In this document: piece after piece, positions 14,120-14,410 of the stretch | Position numbering within the stretch: the stretch's first letter is position 1 | Layout of the letters: each line of letters begins with the position of its first letter | NCBI GenBank assembly: GCA_009936675.1 | Contig: JAACDY010000134.1 | Span: forward strand, 1-14,410 | Length of the DNA: 14,410 nt | Direction of reading: 5' to 3' | Source: Bacteroidota bacterium | GTDB lineage: Bacteria > Bacteroidota > Bacteroidia > Flavobacteriales > Flavobacteriaceae | The notes under the pieces: model-generated | What the model was told of the DNA's origin: nothing | Database searches by the model: none | What the model saw: the letters and a program-made list of their open reading frames with translations, nothing else | Program-made: the position numbers and the translations under genes

Positions 14120-14410
14120 TTACAAAATGATAACCCCCTCAAAATCAGAAGCTTTTTTATAAATAGCAATTACTTGCTGTGGGGATTCCATCTCAATGGT
14201 AATGGTGAGACTTTGAAACTTGTTTTTAGAGGAATTGACCAATGAAACACCCTCTGTAGGATTGTTGAATAGATCCTTGAGCTTATCGATCTGAAGGCTG
14301 TTCGACTTAACAATAAATTTGAACATATAAAGACCGGGCCAGTTTTGTGATTCCTCTAATTGTTTTTGGAATCTTTCGTAAAAATCGTCAGCTTTTTCCT
14401 TTGAATTCAT
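14120..14410 (-). CDS. DUF493 (YbeD-like) family protein
   Basis: This 96-residue protein starts at an ATG whose first base is the last base of the window; the frame looks complete but an upstream start cannot be excluded. It shows the alpha/beta ACT-like pattern of DUF493/YbeD: an N-terminal helix (FYERFQKQLEES), the strand segment PGLYMFKFIVKSN, the middle FQSLTITIEMESPQQVIAIYKKA and the conserved end (FEGVIIL). YbeD-type proteins are small cytoplasmic proteins without a firmly assigned role; a ligand-binding regulator is a guess. Confidence 0.85.
   Translation of the reverse strand: MNSKEKADDFYERFQKQLEESQNWPGLYMFKFIVKSNSLQIDKLKDLFNNPTEGVSLVNSSKNKFQSLTITIEMESPQQVIAIYKKASDFEGVIIL

Overview
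The window is chromosomal DNA of a Bacteroidota bacterium, most likely a marine-type flavobacterium. This is inferred from the gene families: DUF2911, DUF4290, a stand-alone CarboxypepD_reg protein, a large PIG-L deacetylase next to an SSS symporter, and an Asp-type MurA. Candidate promoters with TAnnTTTG -7 boxes and tightly packed genes with little recognisable Shine-Dalgarno agree with this. I could not place it to genus.

Left part (1-2870, + strand): the C-terminal 372 residues of a large PIG-L family deacetylase, then a previously hidden 31-residue single-pass membrane ORF (1117-1212), then a sodium:solute symporter. The three reading frames are chained by GTGA and TGATG stop/start overlaps. 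A bidirectional hairpin terminator at 2971-3001 separates this unit from a convergent exported DUF2911 protein (3012-3854, - strand).

Centre (3980-11206, + strand): an eight-gene, compact, largely translationally coupled operon devoted to photolyase/cryptochrome flavoproteins. The order is SRPBCC protein, atypical SDR, class I CPD photolyase, 44-aa DUF2256 zinc-ribbon protein, CRY-DASH, iron-sulfur (6-4) photolyase (FeS-BCP/PhrB type), a divergent fourth photolyase/cryptochrome homologue, and a TIGR03643/DUF2805 small protein. Four members of the cryptochrome/photolyase family therefore sit in one transcript: one for CPD repair, one for (6-4) repair, one DASH, and one whose electron-transfer tryptophans and CPD-contact residues appear replaced. 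The leader (3855-3979) carries a TAnnTTTG box plus 11-bp-phased TGTTTA-like repeats and an 8-bp inverted repeat. These could be an operator for a light-responsive MerR/CarH-type regulator, but no such regulator lies in the window.

Right part (11218-14410, - strand): DUF493 protein, DUF4290 protein, murA (with Asp replacing the fosfomycin-reactive Cys), and an exported CarboxypepD_reg-like protein. This is housekeeping chromosome that converges on the photolyase operon with an 11-nt gap. No RNA genes, IS elements, CRISPR arrays or phage genes were seen, and no gene-free stretch exceeds 300 bases.
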